Origin: Zobellia galactanivorans
GTDB taxonomy: Bacteria > Bacteroidota > Bacteroidia > Flavobacteriales > Flavobacteriaceae
DNA length: 64,000 nucleotides
Reading direction: 5' to 3'
Assembly: GCF_000973105.1 (NCBI RefSeq)
Contig: NC_015844.1
Location: 4,088,501 to 4,152,500, forward strand
This document shows positions 1 through 9,842 of this stretch, piece by piece (the first letter of the stretch is position 1; the number at the start of each line of letters is the position of its first letter). The notes beneath the pieces were generated by a model, which had not been told where the DNA came from, did no database searches, and saw only the letters and a list, made by a program, of their open reading frames with translations. The position numbers and the translations under genes are program-made.

Positions 1-1381
1 CTTGAATGTAAGGTTGCCGTATAAAACCTAGAGGGTCTGTTGAGCCCGGGTCTCCGGGTTTTCTTCCTGGTCTTGAATTTTGCCCGTTTACGGTTCCCGT
101 ACCAAATTCTTCAAAACCGGCCGGATGAATGGAATGGTACTGCCAATGGCGATCACCGGTTATGATGTAAAAATTTGAATCTAAATGGTGTTGCTTCAGC
201 CAATGGAAAAAAGCATCCCGTTCGTGTTGAAAGCCGCCGTAGCTTACATGGTTATCGTGCTTTGTACCATCATCGGGGCCAACAAGGGGAGAGGCTACAA
301 TAAATAGTTTAAAGGTAGCTGTGCTGGCAAGTAGGGTCTCTTTGATCCATGCTAGCTGTTCCTTGCCCCAAATAGATTTATGCGGACCATCGGGTTTATC
401 GTTGGCATCCCTATAATCGCGCCCTTCCGGCATCCAGATTTGTAGGTGTTTGTTTATTGGTCTCGTACGATAAGTGACGGCATTTTCATCTTCAAAAACC
501 GCTATCGGTGCCTGCTCCAAAAAAGTGGCCCGGGCTAAACTGGGTGAGGGCTCTTTGCCGTTCTCTACGTTATCACTATCGTTATACCGATATTCATGGT
601 CGTCTTTCATCAAATAGACAGGGGTCTGCCCTAAAAAACGGTACATACGGGGCATGGCCATTTGACGGTGCCATTTGGCCCGTAGTTCAGGACGTGTTTT
701 TGCGATTCCCTCCTTGTTGGGGTAATCGTAATACACCGTATCCCCGGTTTGAACCCAAAAAGAAGGGTTTAGTTTAGACATCTCTTCCAAAGCGGGAAAG
801 CCTAAGCTTCGGTCTTCACCTTCAGCGGCCTTACTTCTGCTTCCTGCGCGAAGTAGTCCTCCCCCAAGAAAAAATTTACCCAAATTTAAACAAGAGGTGG
901 CCACAAAAGAAACGGGCTTTTCCGAGTCGGTTGTTTGTAAGGTGGAAAATTGACTAACTGGCCCCTTCTGGGTTTTTGATGGAGTTGCCCCGAACCTTAC
1001 CCGCATAAAATAGGGGGTATCGGCATTGAGTCCGTCTACTTTATATTTTACAATAAAGTCCCTGTCCGGTATAGCTTCCAACCATGGTGAGGCTTTTGCA
1101 TTTTTGAATTTAGGATTGTTCGCAAGCTCAAATTTGGCAAAGCCACGCACTCCCTGAATATCATAACTAAGAAGCTCTTCCGCAGAATCGAAACCATTTT
1201 CCGGCATTGTGTTCATGCTCGTAAGCCGGGTCTGTAAAATGGCGGACGACTGGGTTACTTCACCTACCATTTGCGGAAAGCTGTATATGCTAGAACGATG
1301 TTCTATAAATTCATAGGGAGGTTTAAGCGATAATGCGGTTGCACCTGCACCGGTCAGTTTTATAAAATTTCGACGTTTCAT
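1..1381 (-). CDS. PhoD-like phosphatase (3' end outside window)
   Basis: Reading leftward from an ATG at 1381, the frame stays open to the window start, so the C-terminus is missing and at least 460 residues are present. The N-terminus MKRRNFIKLTGAGATALSL is a twin-arginine (Tat) signal, which fits a cofactor-bearing enzyme exported folded. Later motifs match the PhoD alkaline phosphatase/phosphodiesterase family: GDTVYYD, KDDHEYRYND and, near the edge, TGDRHWQYHS, all rich in metal-binding Asp, His and Asn. It follows the sulfatase gene by 46 bp on the same strand and is probably the last visible gene of the GH95 locus. A periplasmic phosphoesterase is inferred; the substrate is unknown and could be a phosphate or sulfate ester. 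Confidence 0.85.
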   Translation of the reverse strand, partial: MKRRNFIKLTGAGATALSLKPPYEFIEHRSSIYSFPQMVGEVTQSSAILQTRLTSMNTMPENGFDSAEELLSYDIQGVRGFAKFELANNPKFKNAKASPWLEAIPDRDFIVKYKVDGLNADTPYFMRVRFGATPSKTQKGPVSQFSTLQTTDSEKPVSFVATSCLNLGKFFLGGGLLRAGSRSKAAEGEDRSLGFPALEEMSKLNPSFWVQTGDTVYYDYPNKEGIAKTRPELRAKWHRQMAMPRMYRFLGQTPVYLMKDDHEYRYNDSDNVENGKEPSPSLARATFLEQAPIAVFEDENAVTYRTRPINKHLQIWMPEGRDYRDANDKPDGPHKSIWGKEQLAWIKETLLASTATFKLFIVASPLVGPDDGTKHDNHVSYGGFQHERDAFFHWLKQHHLDSNFYIITGDRHWQYHSIHPAGFEEFGTGTVNGQNSRPGRKPGDPGSTDPLGFIRQPYIQ

Positions 1382-1427
1382 AGATTCGACTTAAAAAAAT
1401 CGGTTTTTTTTGTAAAAGTAATAGGAC

Positions 1428-2996
1428 TTAATTGGTGAGGGACGCGGCCTTAGGTTTAGGGGACTTCAATTTACCCCAGTCTGGGCCTTCATCCCTGATT
1501 TTTTTCCAGGTACGGATCATTATGGGTTTTAGTTTTTCCACCGTTTCGGGTTCGGATGCGGCTAGGTCATTTTCTTGGCCAGGGTCGGTAGATAGATTGT
1601 AAAGTGCAAATTTTACGGGAACGGAAGACTTCATCCATTCTACTAAGGTACCTTCCTCGGTCTTTTCGGGAAACCATCCTAGAAGGGTGTAGTCATCATA
1701 ACGCATAGCCATGTGCGGCATTCTAAAATAGGTGTCCTCATGTGTGGGGAAAAGCCATAAGTAAGGCTCGTCCCTTTCAATTTTTTCCCCTAAAAAGGCC
1801 GAAAGGGCATCTTTTCCGTCCATATTTCTATCCGTAGGTATTTCCGCTTGGGCGAGTGTGGCCACGGTAGGCAGAAAATCGGTGGCGACGACCATGGCAT
1901 CACTGGTGGTTCCTGCCGGTATTTTTGCGGGATAGCGGACAATGCCCGGAACCCGGTGGCCACCTTCAAAAGGATAGCGCTTCATACCTCGGTATATCCC
2001 TGGGGTGCCAAAGCAATAATCGCGAATAGGCTCTTCCCATGTTCCTTGTGATTCCTCTAGATTGACCGGATGCTCAGGACCGTTGTCACTTGTAAAAATT
2101 ACCATGGTGTTATCATATGCGTTTTCATCCTCGACCGTTTTCATGAGGTCTGAAAAAGCATGGTCTAATTGGGAAACGGTGCCGTAATATTCTTTTTTAT
2201 TTGAGCTGATATCATATAGGGTACGGTCTACTCCTCCGTATTTGATTGTCTGCTCTAAGCTGTCGACGGTGGCGTTGTCGTATAAACTGCTGAATTTTTC
2301 AGGTGGGGCGATGGGGGTGTGCGGCTCATGGGTCGAGACTACCAGTAAAAAGGGTTTTGATTTGTCGCGCACCTTGGTAAGCCAATTGGTGGCTTCCTTG
2401 GTAAGTACATCTACATACCATCCATCTGTTTCGCCAACTTCTTCGCCGTTTCGTAGAAACTTTCCATAATTTTTAGGTCCGGAAAAGGCATTATGGGTAG
2501 AGGCGAACCAGTAATCGAAACCTTGGTCCCCAGGGCCCGGTTCATCATATTTTTCAGATTTTTCAAGTCTCGATAAATGCCATTTGCCCATAAATGCCGT
2601 TTCGTAGCCTTGGGTTTTTAAGAGTTCGGCTAGGGTAACTTCATCATTTTGCATATGGGCCCCATAGGCCCCTTGAATGTAGTAAAATCCGCTTCTGTAA
2701 GGATTTCTTCCGGTTAAAAGCCCTGACCGGGAAGGCGAGCAGACGGTTCCTGCCGAATGGCAATCGGTAAGCAATACCCCTTCCGAGGCAAATTTATCAA
2801 TACTGGGTGTCTGAATAATGGGGTTGCCATAGCATCCTAGGTCCCCGTAACCCAAATCGTCGGTTAAGTAAATGATGATATTGGGTTTTGGGTCAGCTTT
2901 CGCAATTTTCCCTGCTTTTTTAGAATTACAACTTGAGCCTAGTACGGCGGTAGCAAGGAGCAAAATATAATGGATGTTGGTAAACTTGAACTTCAT
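1428..2996 (-). CDS. S1-family sulfatase lipoprotein (CSPSR type)
   Basis: A 522-residue Cys-type sulfatase that should hydrolyse sulfate esters on algal oligosaccharides in the periplasm. The open frame runs further upstream, but I start at the internal ATG at 2996 because it opens directly into a lipoprotein signal with its lipid Cys in LGSSC (C23), and because the longer form would overlap the symporter gene. The N-terminal metal site is TDDLGYGD, the formylglycine Cys is C86 in CSPSR, and TSDNG lies mid-protein. No acidic run follows the lipid Cys, so an inward-facing anchor is likely. It lies 10 bp after the symporter and in the same operon as GH95. The exact S1 subfamily cannot be assigned by eye. 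Confidence 0.93.
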   Translation of the reverse strand: MKFKFTNIHYILLLATAVLGSSCNSKKAGKIAKADPKPNIIIYLTDDLGYGDLGCYGNPIIQTPSIDKFASEGVLLTDCHSAGTVCSPSRSGLLTGRNPYRSGFYYIQGAYGAHMQNDEVTLAELLKTQGYETAFMGKWHLSRLEKSEKYDEPGPGDQGFDYWFASTHNAFSGPKNYGKFLRNGEEVGETDGWYVDVLTKEATNWLTKVRDKSKPFLLVVSTHEPHTPIAPPEKFSSLYDNATVDSLEQTIKYGGVDRTLYDISSNKKEYYGTVSQLDHAFSDLMKTVEDENAYDNTMVIFTSDNGPEHPVNLEESQGTWEEPIRDYCFGTPGIYRGMKRYPFEGGHRVPGIVRYPAKIPAGTTSDAMVVATDFLPTVATLAQAEIPTDRNMDGKDALSAFLGEKIERDEPYLWLFPTHEDTYFRMPHMAMRYDDYTLLGWFPEKTEEGTLVEWMKSSVPVKFALYNLSTDPGQENDLAASEPETVEKLKPIMIRTWKKIRDEGPDWGKLKSPKPKAASLTN

Positions 2997-3006
2997 GTAT
3001 TTGGTT

Positions 3007-4620
3007 TTATTGAAATATGATATATAAAATGATGATGGACAGCAATAGCAATCCCGCCCAAAAGCGAACATCTTGGATGCCTTGGAACTTTTTGCCCGTT
3101 ATGAATTGTAAGGGATTGTCCCAGGTGTACGTTAATTGCGCTTTGTCAGGTCTAGGGGTGAGGTAGCTTACAATGAAATATATTACGGTGCAAATACAGA
3201 ACAGCCACCACGCTTGCATCATAAAGGGGATGCCCCATTCCGTCGTTATTATACTTGGTTTTCCGGAAAGTGTAGGAATAAAATCTACCGCAAAACAGGT
3301 CATGCCCAGAATGAAGCCTAAGGTCAATGTAATTAAAGAAGCTTCTTTTGTGCCCCGTTTGCTGAATACCCCAAAGAGGAATACGGTAGCTATCGGAGGG
3401 GCCAATGCGGCGGCTATCTTGTTTATGGCTTCAAAAATACTATTGAATCGACCTCCTTGGGTAGACCATGCCATGGCCAATATCATTACAACGACCGCCA
3501 CCCATTTGCCTATGCTTACTTGTTTTTGATCGCTTAGGGAGGGTTTCAGTCTTTTTGCGATATCTACGGCCACCAAGGTAGAACAGCTATTAAGGGCCGC
3601 AGCAATGGTGCTCATGAGGGCGGATAGCAGTGCGGCGGCAAATATGCCCTTGATCCCCACGGGGAGGAGTTCATTGATTAAAACCGGTAGGGTTTCATTG
3701 CTTGTGCTTATTTTATCCTTGAACAGTACGTAGCCTATGATGCCCGGCAAGACCATTATAAAAACGGGGAGAATCTTAAGGAAGCCGGCGAAAATAGGTC
3801 CTTTTTGGGCGTCGTCCTCACTTTTAGCGGCCAGAACGCGTTGAACTATGGTCTGGTCGGAACACCAATACCACAAACCGAGAATGGGGTAGCCTAAAAA
3901 TATCGAGTACCAAGAAAGTCCTGAATTTCCAGCATTTTCCCCACTTCTGATCATGCTCAGTTGGTCGGGTTTTATATGGTCTTTAAAATCGCTTAATGAA
4001 TGTATTCCAATTTCGGGGAGGGCATTAATGGCAAACAAGGTCAACACCAAGGCCCCGATAATCAAGACGACGGCTTGTACGGTTTCGGTTATTACTACGG
4101 CCTTCAATCCCCCAAAAATGGTATAGGTAGCGGTAATGACGGAAATGATCAAGATGGAGATACTCACATCGATTCCGAAAAAAGATTTAAAAACGATTGC
4201 ACCGGCATATAGGCTCATGCCGATATGAACGAACAAAGCCCCTAGTATGGCCATAAAGGCCAAGAATGAACGAGACTTGGAACTATATCTTTTTTCTAAA
4301 AACTCGGGAAGGGTAGAAATTTTGCTCCTAAAATAAAAAGGGGCGAAAATAAGGCCCAAGAGAATTAATACAACGGATGCCATCCATTCAAAATTCCCCC
4401 AAACAAGACCATCTTCAAAACCCGAAGCAGCCAAGCCTACCAAGTGTATGGTAGAAATATTACTGGCAAAAAGTGCGGCGCCGATGACTACCCAGTTTAG
4501 GCTGCGTCCTGCCAAGAAATAGTTGACGGAACTCATTTGGGTCTTTCTGGTAGACAGAATTCCCAAGGCCAAAATTGCCGCCAAATAAAAAATAATAATT
4601 ATTAAATCTACATTTTGCAT
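3007..4620 (-). CDS. Sodium:solute symporter (SSS/SGLT type)
   Basis: A 537-residue inner-membrane permease with about 13-14 hydrophobic segments. It carries the SGLT-like start MQNVDLIIIIFYLAAIL and the early-helix motif FLAGRSLNWVVIGAALFASN. The family couples sodium entry to sugar or other small-solute uptake. The frame is open further upstream, but the ATG at 4620 is preferred: it sits one base after the stop of the aldo/keto reductase gene and starts at the first membrane helix. The very tight spacing indicates translational coupling. From context it most likely imports the monosaccharide released by GH95 (L-fucose or L-galactose), which is inference. Confidence 0.93.
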   Translation of the reverse strand: MQNVDLIIIIFYLAAILALGILSTRKTQMSSVNYFLAGRSLNWVVIGAALFASNISTIHLVGLAASGFEDGLVWGNFEWMASVVLILLGLIFAPFYFRSKISTLPEFLEKRYSSKSRSFLAFMAILGALFVHIGMSLYAGAIVFKSFFGIDVSISILIISVITATYTIFGGLKAVVITETVQAVVLIIGALVLTLFAINALPEIGIHSLSDFKDHIKPDQLSMIRSGENAGNSGLSWYSIFLGYPILGLWYWCSDQTIVQRVLAAKSEDDAQKGPIFAGFLKILPVFIMVLPGIIGYVLFKDKISTSNETLPVLINELLPVGIKGIFAAALLSALMSTIAAALNSCSTLVAVDIAKRLKPSLSDQKQVSIGKWVAVVVMILAMAWSTQGGRFNSIFEAINKIAAALAPPIATVFLFGVFSKRGTKEASLITLTLGFILGMTCFAVDFIPTLSGKPSIITTEWGIPFMMQAWWLFCICTVIYFIVSYLTPRPDKAQLTYTWDNPLQFITGKKFQGIQDVRFWAGLLLLSIIILYIIFQ

Positions 4621-4621
4621 G

Positions 4622-5584
4622 TTAGTCGTTATATGCCCCGAAATCGAAATCTTTGTTCCGAAGTGGTTCAAGCAATGTAAGTAGCTTTTCAAGCATATCC
4701 TTATCCGCTAATTCTTCGCTCCAATCTACATTCTGGTTTAAATGGTAAAGTTGGTTGCAGCTAAACAATGTGGTCGGGATTTCAGAATTGCTTAAAGCGT
4801 ACTGAATTGCTAATTTTTCTATATGAACATTGTTTTCTTTGCAGAATTTAAGCGTTTTGTCCATGATGGCCAAGTCTTTTTTTGTAGTAGGGTACCAATC
4901 AGGAGGTCCTTGCTTCGTTAAGAGGCCGCTGGCAAAAGGGGAGGCGTTCACTAGGCCCATTCCTTTTTCTTTGATTTGCGGGACCAATTCCAATAACTGA
5001 TTGTTGATAAGTGTGTGATGATTGTGTACCAGTACCACATCTAAATCATAGTTGGGTATTACTTTGTTTAGTACTTCGATAGAGTAACATGAGATGCCGA
5101 CACATCTAATTTTTCCTGCTTTTTTTAAATCCCTCAAGGCAGTGAGTCCCTCGGTTAGGGCAGTGTCGAGATGTTTCCCCTTATCGTATTCGATATCATG
5201 CAGGAAAAGTATATCTAGATAATCGGTTTGAAGCCGTTTTAGACTAGATTCTACGGAATGGGTTATGGCATCGTATCGAAAATTCAATTCTGGCGGTAAA
5301 GAAGAAGTCTTTCCTGCTTTGGTAGACAATATGAATTTTGAACGGTCAATCCCTTTTAAGGCCTTTCCTAAAAGTATTTCCGATGTAGTGGGGCCATAGA
5401 CCGAATTCGTTCTTCCGTAAGCAGGGGAGGTGTCGAAATAGCTAATACCGCGGTCAAAGGCAGTTTGGACGGTCTTTAAAGCTTCGTTGGTTTCCCCTGT
5501 ATTGAACATCCCTCCAATTGCCGAGGCACCAAACCCTAGTTCACTAATTCTTATACCTGTATTTCCTAAGGTGTTATATTTCAT
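4622..5584 (-). CDS. Aldo/keto reductase resembling L-galactose/L-fucose dehydrogenase
   Basis: A 320-residue cytoplasmic NAD(P)-dependent oxidoreductase with the aldo/keto reductase tetrad visible: D51 and Y56 in FDTSPAYG, K89 in STKAG, and H129 in LFLHDIEYDKG. The segments LFLHDIEYDKG and NASPFASGLLTKQGPPDWYP closely resemble plant-type L-galactose dehydrogenase. L-galactose and L-fucose differ only at C6, so either sugar is a reasonable substrate, giving the lactone. It lies between GH95 and the symporter, one base from the latter. In this operon it would start catabolism of the sugar freed by GH95. Family assignment is firm; the substrate is inferred from similarity and context. Confidence 0.88.
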   Translation of the reverse strand: MKYNTLGNTGIRISELGFGASAIGGMFNTGETNEALKTVQTAFDRGISYFDTSPAYGRTNSVYGPTTSEILLGKALKGIDRSKFILSTKAGKTSSLPPELNFRYDAITHSVESSLKRLQTDYLDILFLHDIEYDKGKHLDTALTEGLTALRDLKKAGKIRCVGISCYSIEVLNKVIPNYDLDVVLVHNHHTLINNQLLELVPQIKEKGMGLVNASPFASGLLTKQGPPDWYPTTKKDLAIMDKTLKFCKENNVHIEKLAIQYALSNSEIPTTLFSCNQLYHLNQNVDWSEELADKDMLEKLLTLLEPLRNKDFDFGAYND

Positions 5585-5656
5585 TTAAGGTTTAGTTTCA
5601 ATGGTTATTGGCCCTGATAGGGTTTAATGCTTTAAATATCAGTTGTAGTAAACGGC

Positions 5657-8110
5657 TTATATGCCTTGAACGCTGTAGGTTTTACCCTGTTCCGTGTTGA
5701 ACTCAACAATCTGGTTCTTACGTTTCTTGGTCTTGATCTGTTTTCCGTCAGAAAACACTTTTACCTTGCTTCCGGCCTTTAGACTACAGGTCGTTCCGGC
5801 TTTGGACAATATTTCCAAGGAAGTGATCTGTTTATCCTTCCAACTGAAATCCAATTCAAAACCACCACGGGCACATACTCCGCTAAACTGACCATCGGCC
5901 CATTCTGAAGGTAAGGCGGGCAATAGGTCGAGGTATCCTTCCTGTGATTGGATCAGCATTTCGGAAATTCCTGCCGTCATACCTAGTGTACCGTCTACTT
6001 GAAATTGTCTGGCGCATATGGCAAATAGGGAAGAGTAGGCCTGTTCCTTTAAATAACCTTTAAAGATAGAGTTGGCCCTATCACCATCCCTTAATCGGGC
6101 CCAAAGACAGGTTTTCCAAGCTCTAGACCATCCTGAAGCCCCATCGCCCCTAAGTTCTAAGGTCTTCTTTACGGGTTCGATAAGTTCTGGGGTTCGGGTT
6201 ACGGAAATCACATTGCCGGGGAACAATCCATATAAATGGGAAGCATGACGGTGGTTTTTTTCCATTTGACCATAATCTTCGGTCCACTCTTGTAGTGTTC
6301 CATCTTTTCCGATTTGGGAAGGAACCAATCTGCTACGGGCAATGGAAACTTGTTTTCTTAGTTCAGGGTCAACGTCCAAAATTTCAGAAGCGGAATCGTA
6401 GTAAGAGAAAAGATCCTTTAAGATTTGCATATCTATGGTCGATCCGGCAACTATGGTCGTAAAGTAGTACATGCCTGTTATCTCGTCATAGAAATACTTG
6501 TATCCTTTTCCTTCCGGTGGATTTTCCGGTGAGTTGGAAGGGTTGGTTACCAACCAATCCGTGCCGGGGTATTCCACTAGGAAATCCATAAAAAATTCCA
6601 CGGAACCTTTCATTACCGGGTAAATGTCCTTAAGGTATTCCTTGTCTTGGGTAAACAGGTAGTGCTCCCACAAATGTGTGGTCAACCAAGCGCCACCAAC
6701 GGTAAACGTACCCCAAGTTGGGCCGTCCATAGGTGCGGCTACCCGCCATAGGTCGGTGTTTTGGTGGAATACCCATCCATCGGCGCCGTAATGTTCCTTG
6801 GCCACTTTCGCGCCTTGATCCGTCAGTTCCTTGACCATTGTAGTCAAAGGCTCGGAGAGCTCGGAAAGATTTGCGCTTTCGACCGCCCAATAGTTCATTT
6901 CTGTATTTATATTGGTCGTGTATTTTGAATCCCATGCAGGGTTCATGTCATTATTCCAAATCCCTTGAAGGTTGGCAGGCTGCGTGCCGGGTCTAGATGA
7001 AGAGATCAATAAATATCGGCCAAAATTATAGCATAAGGTAGATAATTGGGGGTCAGGACTTGATTGTATCTCGACCATGCGCTTATCGGTTGGCAAAAAG
7101 GAATTGTCGGTAGTGGGTAAGGTTAAGGAGACGCGATCAAAATATTCCTTGTAATCGGCCAATGCACTTTTTTTGATAGCGTCAAAGGAACTTTGCTGCA
7201 CTTTGGCAAGCATATCTTCCACACGTTTGTTTTCATCGGCACTTACATCTTTGTAGTTGACGAAGTTTGTTGCCGCTACAAAATAAAGGGTTGCGGCATC
7301 GGCATTTTTTATGCTTAGCATGGTGCCGTCTATACTCATTGTACCACCTTCGGGTACGGCCTTGATTCTAGCCTCATATCGTAACTTGCCCTCTACGCCC
7401 ATGTAGTCGGCGGACTTTCCGGTAAGTTTCAATTGGTCTTTACCTAGACCATCCATACGGAAGTAATCGGTAGCGTAGTTAGAGTGGGCACTGTTGCGTA
7501 CACCGCGTAGTTCGGCGTCAAAGTTGATGCTACCGGGCTTGTCGGCGGTAATGCGAATGGCAATCGTTTGATCAACGGCAGAGGCAAAAACTTCCTTTGT
7601 ATAGTTTACGCCCCCATAGGTGTATTCTACGGTTACCACTCCCGTTTTTAAATCTAAAGATCGGCGGTAGTTGTCAACGCTGTCCTGACCAAAAAAGAGA
7701 TGCAGGTTTGCGAGCGATTGATATTTTTGCTGCTCTACAGGGTAGCCCATTAGCGCACGTCCAAAAAGCTTGTGGGCCTTAATGGGTTCTCCGTTAAAAA
7801 TATACTTTTGAATTTCGGGCAGTTTTTTGTATCCTCCTTTTACGACTTGGGAATAGGGGCCACCTGACCAATAGGTTTCTTCGTTGAATTGAATTTTTTC
7901 TTCACCCGATTTACCGTAGACCATTGCACCAATTCGTCCGTTTCCGACAGGCAGGGCTTCTTCCCACATAGATGCGGGCTTGTCGTACCATAAGACGGTG
8001 GCCGGGTCAAAGCCGTTTTCTTTACTATCGGTATTTTGGGCAATCAATACACTCGAAGTGCATATTAGGGTTAGGAGTATTGTTCTTTTAAGGCGCATAA
8101 TCGATGACAT
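5657..8110 (-). CDS. GH95 alpha-L-fucosidase/alpha-L-galactosidase
   Basis: A glycoside hydrolase of family 95, 817 residues from the ATG at 8110; the ATG at 8098 is an equally good start and gives the signal peptide MRLKRTILLTLICTSSVLIA. N-terminal motifs EEALPVGNGRIGAMVYG and NEETYWSGGP are typical of the family. Probable active-site counterparts of the known inverting mechanism are N400 and N402 in NINTEMNYW, E529 in SNSPENPP and D706 in DGTLG. Known family activities are alpha-L-fucosidase and alpha-L-galactosidase. It follows susD by about 240 bp and precedes an L-galactose dehydrogenase-like enzyme. The C-terminal approximately 100 residues form a beta domain. It should act in the periplasm on oligosaccharides imported by the adjacent SusCD. 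Confidence 0.93.
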   Translation of the reverse strand: MSSIMRLKRTILLTLICTSSVLIAQNTDSKENGFDPATVLWYDKPASMWEEALPVGNGRIGAMVYGKSGEEKIQFNEETYWSGGPYSQVVKGGYKKLPEIQKYIFNGEPIKAHKLFGRALMGYPVEQQKYQSLANLHLFFGQDSVDNYRRSLDLKTGVVTVEYTYGGVNYTKEVFASAVDQTIAIRITADKPGSINFDAELRGVRNSAHSNYATDYFRMDGLGKDQLKLTGKSADYMGVEGKLRYEARIKAVPEGGTMSIDGTMLSIKNADAATLYFVAATNFVNYKDVSADENKRVEDMLAKVQQSSFDAIKKSALADYKEYFDRVSLTLPTTDNSFLPTDKRMVEIQSSPDPQLSTLCYNFGRYLLISSSRPGTQPANLQGIWNNDMNPAWDSKYTTNINTEMNYWAVESANLSELSEPLTTMVKELTDQGAKVAKEHYGADGWVFHQNTDLWRVAAPMDGPTWGTFTVGGAWLTTHLWEHYLFTQDKEYLKDIYPVMKGSVEFFMDFLVEYPGTDWLVTNPSNSPENPPEGKGYKYFYDEITGMYYFTTIVAGSTIDMQILKDLFSYYDSASEILDVDPELRKQVSIARSRLVPSQIGKDGTLQEWTEDYGQMEKNHRHASHLYGLFPGNVISVTRTPELIEPVKKTLELRGDGASGWSRAWKTCLWARLRDGDRANSIFKGYLKEQAYSSLFAICARQFQVDGTLGMTAGISEMLIQSQEGYLDLLPALPSEWADGQFSGVCARGGFELDFSWKDKQITSLEILSKAGTTCSLKAGSKVKVFSDGKQIKTKKRKNQIVEFNTEQGKTYSVQGI

Positions 8111-8250
8111 AGTCAATTTTTTTATTCTATAAATTATTAGACGATTGTATGGTTATATCTAGTGCTTGGAGAGTTTTAGGGAAAACTCAAGTTGAATCTA
8201 ATCTAAAATATGAATTAACATCGGGTTGTTAGGGTTCTTTCCCTAAATAT

Positions 8251-8287
8251 AAAAGAGTAGCAGAAGGTGATTCGCTACTACTCTTTT
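8251..8287 (-). terminator. Hairpin after susD
   Basis: A perfect 10-bp inverted repeat, AAAAGAGTAG and CTACTCTTTT, with a 17-base loop. It lies about 60 bp past the susD stop on the minus strand. The T-rich tail on that strand is short, so it may attenuate transcription or protect the susCD mRNA 3' end rather than stop transcription fully before GH95. Confidence 0.6.
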
Positions 8288-8348
8288 AAGCTAACTCAAT
8301 CTAAAAACACTATAAATCAAAACATAAACATTCAGGTATTGGCATTAC

Positions 8349-9800
8349 TTAATTCACATCCCACCATACACCGGCTTCGAATTTTTCTTCTACTATGCCG
8401 GGTTGGGCGGAAATAGCGGCTGAAAAATTATCGGGGTTGGAAATCGCTTCCGAGTAGGGGTATGGTTTTCTAACAATGGTTCCTTTTCCAGGATATAAGG
8501 TTTCAACGGGTTCGGTAGTGGCAACATAAACAGGGTAGCCCGTGCGTCTTACTTCGGCCCAGCCTTGATTGCCATCAGGGTAGAGGGCGCACCATTTTTG
8601 TTCTCCTATCAGTTCTCTTTGGTCCCTGCCGGACTCAAAATCGACCAAAGGTTCTGTAAGATAGGTGCCGGGGTCGAGGCCGTATTCTTCAAAGCTTGCG
8701 GCAATTGCTGCCTCATATGCTTCCTTGGCGGTCATGTTTACGTTCCATCCGTTTAGCGCGGCTTCGGCGATAATGAAAAGTACTTCGGAATAGCGCATTA
8801 CCCTTGTAGGGGAATCCAATGCCCTAAATTCATCTATTCCCATAATCGAAAGGTCGGGTGTGTTTTCGCCTAAAGTACCTAAGGGAATACCAACGTACTC
8901 TCCACTTGAGGCCGCAGGTTCTGCGTATACGGCAAGTCGCTCTAAATCGTTTCTGCTTTTAAGAAAGTCGATCATATAGGCCGAGGTTACATTTTCTTGT
9001 TTGGCCGCTTGTGTGGGGTCCATGTAGTACGGACTGCGATACGTGGCATCTTCTGGAATCCAATACTTAAAAGCGGCGTTGTCATTGCTATCGATGATCG
9101 GATACTTTCCGGGGTCGGCCATAATTTCTTCTATACCCGTTTTTGCCGTGGCTGCATCTACTAACGACATTCTCATGTAGATACGGAGCAATAATGAGTT
9201 TGCAAATCTTTTCCATCGCATCATATCCCCTTCAAAGATAACGTCGGCAGAACCCAAGCTTTGGCTCACATCGATCATACTGTTGGCCTCTTTTAGTTGC
9301 GCAATTAGATCGGTGTAAATGAATTCTTGGCTATCGTATTTGGGGTATATGGTCGCATTTTCATCGCTATCGGCCGAAAGTGCTTCCGAATACGGAATAT
9401 CCCCGTACCAATCCGTTAAGTTTTGATAGGCATAGGACCTAAGGATCTTACTGACTGCAATGGCGTTGGCATCGCCGGCTTCTTCCGCTAAGTCCAATGC
9501 TAAGTTCAGGTTTTTTAAATGTCCGCTGTAAACATTAAAATTGGTTCCGCTACCGTTAATGCTATAACGGTCATTGTCTACGTATACATCCCTGACATTG
9601 TACCTGGCCCAACTTACTTCAAAGTTTAGGATGGGATTGTAGGTTTTGAGAATGCTGACCTCTGCATTGGTGATTAAGGTGACGTAGGGTACGGAAGTCA
9701 AATCGTTAGGGCTGGTGTTCATTTCTTCGAAATCGTCTGTACAGCCCAAAACAGTACCTATGAAAATGAGTAATGCTATTGGTGTTTTATATATGTTCAT
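8349..9800 (-). CDS. SusD-like glycan-binding lipoprotein
   Basis: A 483-residue outer-membrane lipoprotein. The signal ends in GTVLGC and is followed by the acidic stretch TDDFEE, which resembles the Bacteroidota signal for surface display. The start EEMNTSPNDLTSVP is characteristic of the second SusD-like group (SusD-like_2), which differs from classical RagB/SusD proteins. The helical body carries TPR-like repeats. It lies 42 bp after the SusC gene and should form the lid of that transporter, binding the oligosaccharide and passing it into the barrel. Confidence 0.93.
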   Translation of the reverse strand: MNIYKTPIALLIFIGTVLGCTDDFEEMNTSPNDLTSVPYVTLITNAEVSILKTYNPILNFEVSWARYNVRDVYVDNDRYSINGSGTNFNVYSGHLKNLNLALDLAEEAGDANAIAVSKILRSYAYQNLTDWYGDIPYSEALSADSDENATIYPKYDSQEFIYTDLIAQLKEANSMIDVSQSLGSADVIFEGDMMRWKRFANSLLLRIYMRMSLVDAATAKTGIEEIMADPGKYPIIDSNDNAAFKYWIPEDATYRSPYYMDPTQAAKQENVTSAYMIDFLKSRNDLERLAVYAEPAASSGEYVGIPLGTLGENTPDLSIMGIDEFRALDSPTRVMRYSEVLFIIAEAALNGWNVNMTAKEAYEAAIAASFEEYGLDPGTYLTEPLVDFESGRDQRELIGEQKWCALYPDGNQGWAEVRRTGYPVYVATTEPVETLYPGKGTIVRKPYPYSEAISNPDNFSAAISAQPGIVEEKFEAGVWWDVN

Positions 9801-9842
9801 CTTGATGTATATTTAAGATTACACTGAATTTTTATGTTTGAC

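Noticed and set aside
5657-8110. Reading the QEWTEDY Glu of GH95 as the general acid
   Set aside because: Its distance from the Asn pair does not fit the known family spacing; E529 in SNSPENPP fits better.
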